Shown: piece by piece, positions 38,566-39,151 of the stretch
How the letters are laid out: every line of letters starts with the position of its first letter
How positions within the stretch are numbered: position 1 is the stretch's first letter
From: Betaproteobacteria bacterium HGW-Betaproteobacteria-6
Lineage (GTDB): Bacteria > Pseudomonadota > Gammaproteobacteria > Burkholderiales > Rhodocyclaceae
Assembly: GCA_002842145.1 (NCBI GenBank)
Contig: PHCF01000021.1
Location: forward strand, 1 to 39,151
DNA: 39,151 nucleotides
Reading direction: 5' to 3'
Notes under the pieces: model-generated
What the model was told of the DNA's origin: nothing
Databases searched by the model: none
Seen by the model: the letters and a program-made list of their open reading frames with translations, nothing else
Program-made: the position numbers and the translations under genes

Positions 38566-39151
38566 TCAGGCGATGGCGCGCTTCGGGGCAGTCTTGTAGT
38601 GGGTCGAGAACAGCGTGGCGCCGACGAAGGTCAGGCCGCCGACCAGGTTGCCGAGGACGGTCGGAATCTCGTTCCAGATGAAGTAGTCCATCAGCGTGAA
38701 GTTGCCACCCAGCATCAGGCCCGACGGGAACAGGAACATGTTCACGATGGAGTGCTCGAAGCCCATGTAGAAGAAGACCAGGATCGGCATCCACATCGCC
38801 AGTATCTTGCCCGAGACCGTGGTGGACATCATCGCGGCGACAACACCGGTCGATACCATCCAGTTGCACATCACACCGCGGATGAACAGCGTCAGCATGC
38901 CGGCGGCACCGTGCGCGGCATAGCCGAGGGTACGGCTTTCACCGATCACGCCGAGCTTCTGGCCGACGGCGTTGGGCGCCTCGGTGAAGCCGAAGGTGAC
39001 GATGATGGCCATGAACAGGGCCACGGTCAGCGCACCGCCGAAATTGCCGAAAAAGACCAGCGTCCAGTTGCGCATGACGCCGCCCCAGGTGCAGCCCGGG
39101 CGCTTGTCGATGACGGCCAGCGGGGCCAGCGTGAACACGCCGGTCAGCAGG
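38566..39151 (-). CDS. nirC: Formate/nitrite transporter family channel (NirC-like), 5' end outside window
   Basis: The C-terminal roughly 195 residues of a FNT pentameric anion channel. The frame is open through the right edge (LLTG precedes VFTLAPLAV), so about 80-100 N-terminal residues are outside the window. GMLTLFIRGVMCNWMVSTGV contains the FNT substrate-filter stretch with its essential neighbourhood NWM, and PILVFFYMGFEHSIVNMFLF includes the central His of the channel (FEHSIVNM). Given the nitrate context NirC (nitrite) is more likely than FocA, but the two cannot be separated with certainty on this fragment. Confidence 0.85.
   Translation of the reverse strand, partial: LLTGVFTLAPLAVIDKRPGCTWGGVMRNWTLVFFGNFGGALTVALFMAIIVTFGFTEAPNAVGQKLGVIGESRTLGYAAHGAAGMLTLFIRGVMCNWMVSTGVVAAMMSTTVSGKILAMWMPILVFFYMGFEHSIVNMFLFPSGLMLGGNFTLMDYFIWNEIPTVLGNLVGGLTFVGATLFSTHYKTAPKRAIA

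Noticed and set aside
1..39151. CRISPR arrays, insertion sequences, prophage or toxin-antitoxin modules
   Set aside because: No regularly spaced repeats, transposase, integrase or phage structural genes were seen; the small HTH gene at the left edge has no visible toxin partner within the window.

Overview
The window looks like a chromosomal segment of a betaproteobacterium, most likely a Rhodocyclales member related to Dechloromonas/Azonexus. This is inferred from high GC, the accA-tilS and dapA-bamC neighbourhoods, a NarX/NarL pair, RpoN/NtrC-type promoters and an unusually rich nitrate gene set. No 16S gene is present, so the taxonomy is inference. I see no insertion sequence, prophage, integrase or CRISPR array.

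Left part (1-11.5 kb): housekeeping genes. In order: a small HTH regulator, a radical SAM enzyme, a 6-carboxytetrahydropterin synthase remnant, a patatin-like lipase with a coupled 17-codon upstream ORF, tRNA-Ser(UGA), a Bax-inhibitor-1 membrane protein, rlmD, an Ala/Pro-rich lipoprotein, an MBL hydrolase, bamC, dapA, tilS, accA and an AlkA-type glycosylase. Five lesions lie between 1.3 and 10.8 kb: queD has an internal deletion, the lipoprotein signal peptide is frameshifted, dapA is fused in frame to a 3'-truncated tilS, dapA also lacks part of its 3' end, and accA has lost its normal N-terminus. tilS, dapA and accA are normally essential, so either the sequence is collapsed by assembly error or intact copies exist elsewhere.

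Middle part (11.5-19.1 kb): an EAL/HDOD protein, a glyoxalase-II-like hydrolase, a second HDOD protein, a convergent uup-MFS-small membrane protein operon, tRNA-Arg(CCU), a spermidine-synthase-like protein and an unassigned 88-residue protein.

Right part (19.1-39.15 kb): a nitrate sensing, uptake and assimilation island. NarX/NarL form a two-component system. The nasS-nrtA-nrtB-nrtCD operon lies downstream of nasT and a sirohydrochlorin chelatase gene. Its leader has, in order, an NtrC-type dyad, a consensus sigma-54 promoter, two hexaloop hairpins of the ANTAR type and an intrinsic terminator overlapping the second hairpin. This reads as nitrogen control by NtrC/RpoN plus nitrate control by NasS/NasT antitermination. 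A second consensus sigma-54 promoter drives the NasA/NarK-type transporter. Around that transporter sits a less familiar module: two PP2C phosphatase-Ser/Thr kinase fusions with C-terminal membrane anchors, an exported protein with two nitrate-sensor P-box motifs, an unknown 287-residue protein, and a FNT-family nitrite channel cut by the right edge.

A short dispersed intergenic motif, a T-rich stretch followed by a core like TTTCCGGTTGACCGTAG, occurs about six to eight times across the window and is not explained by any gene.
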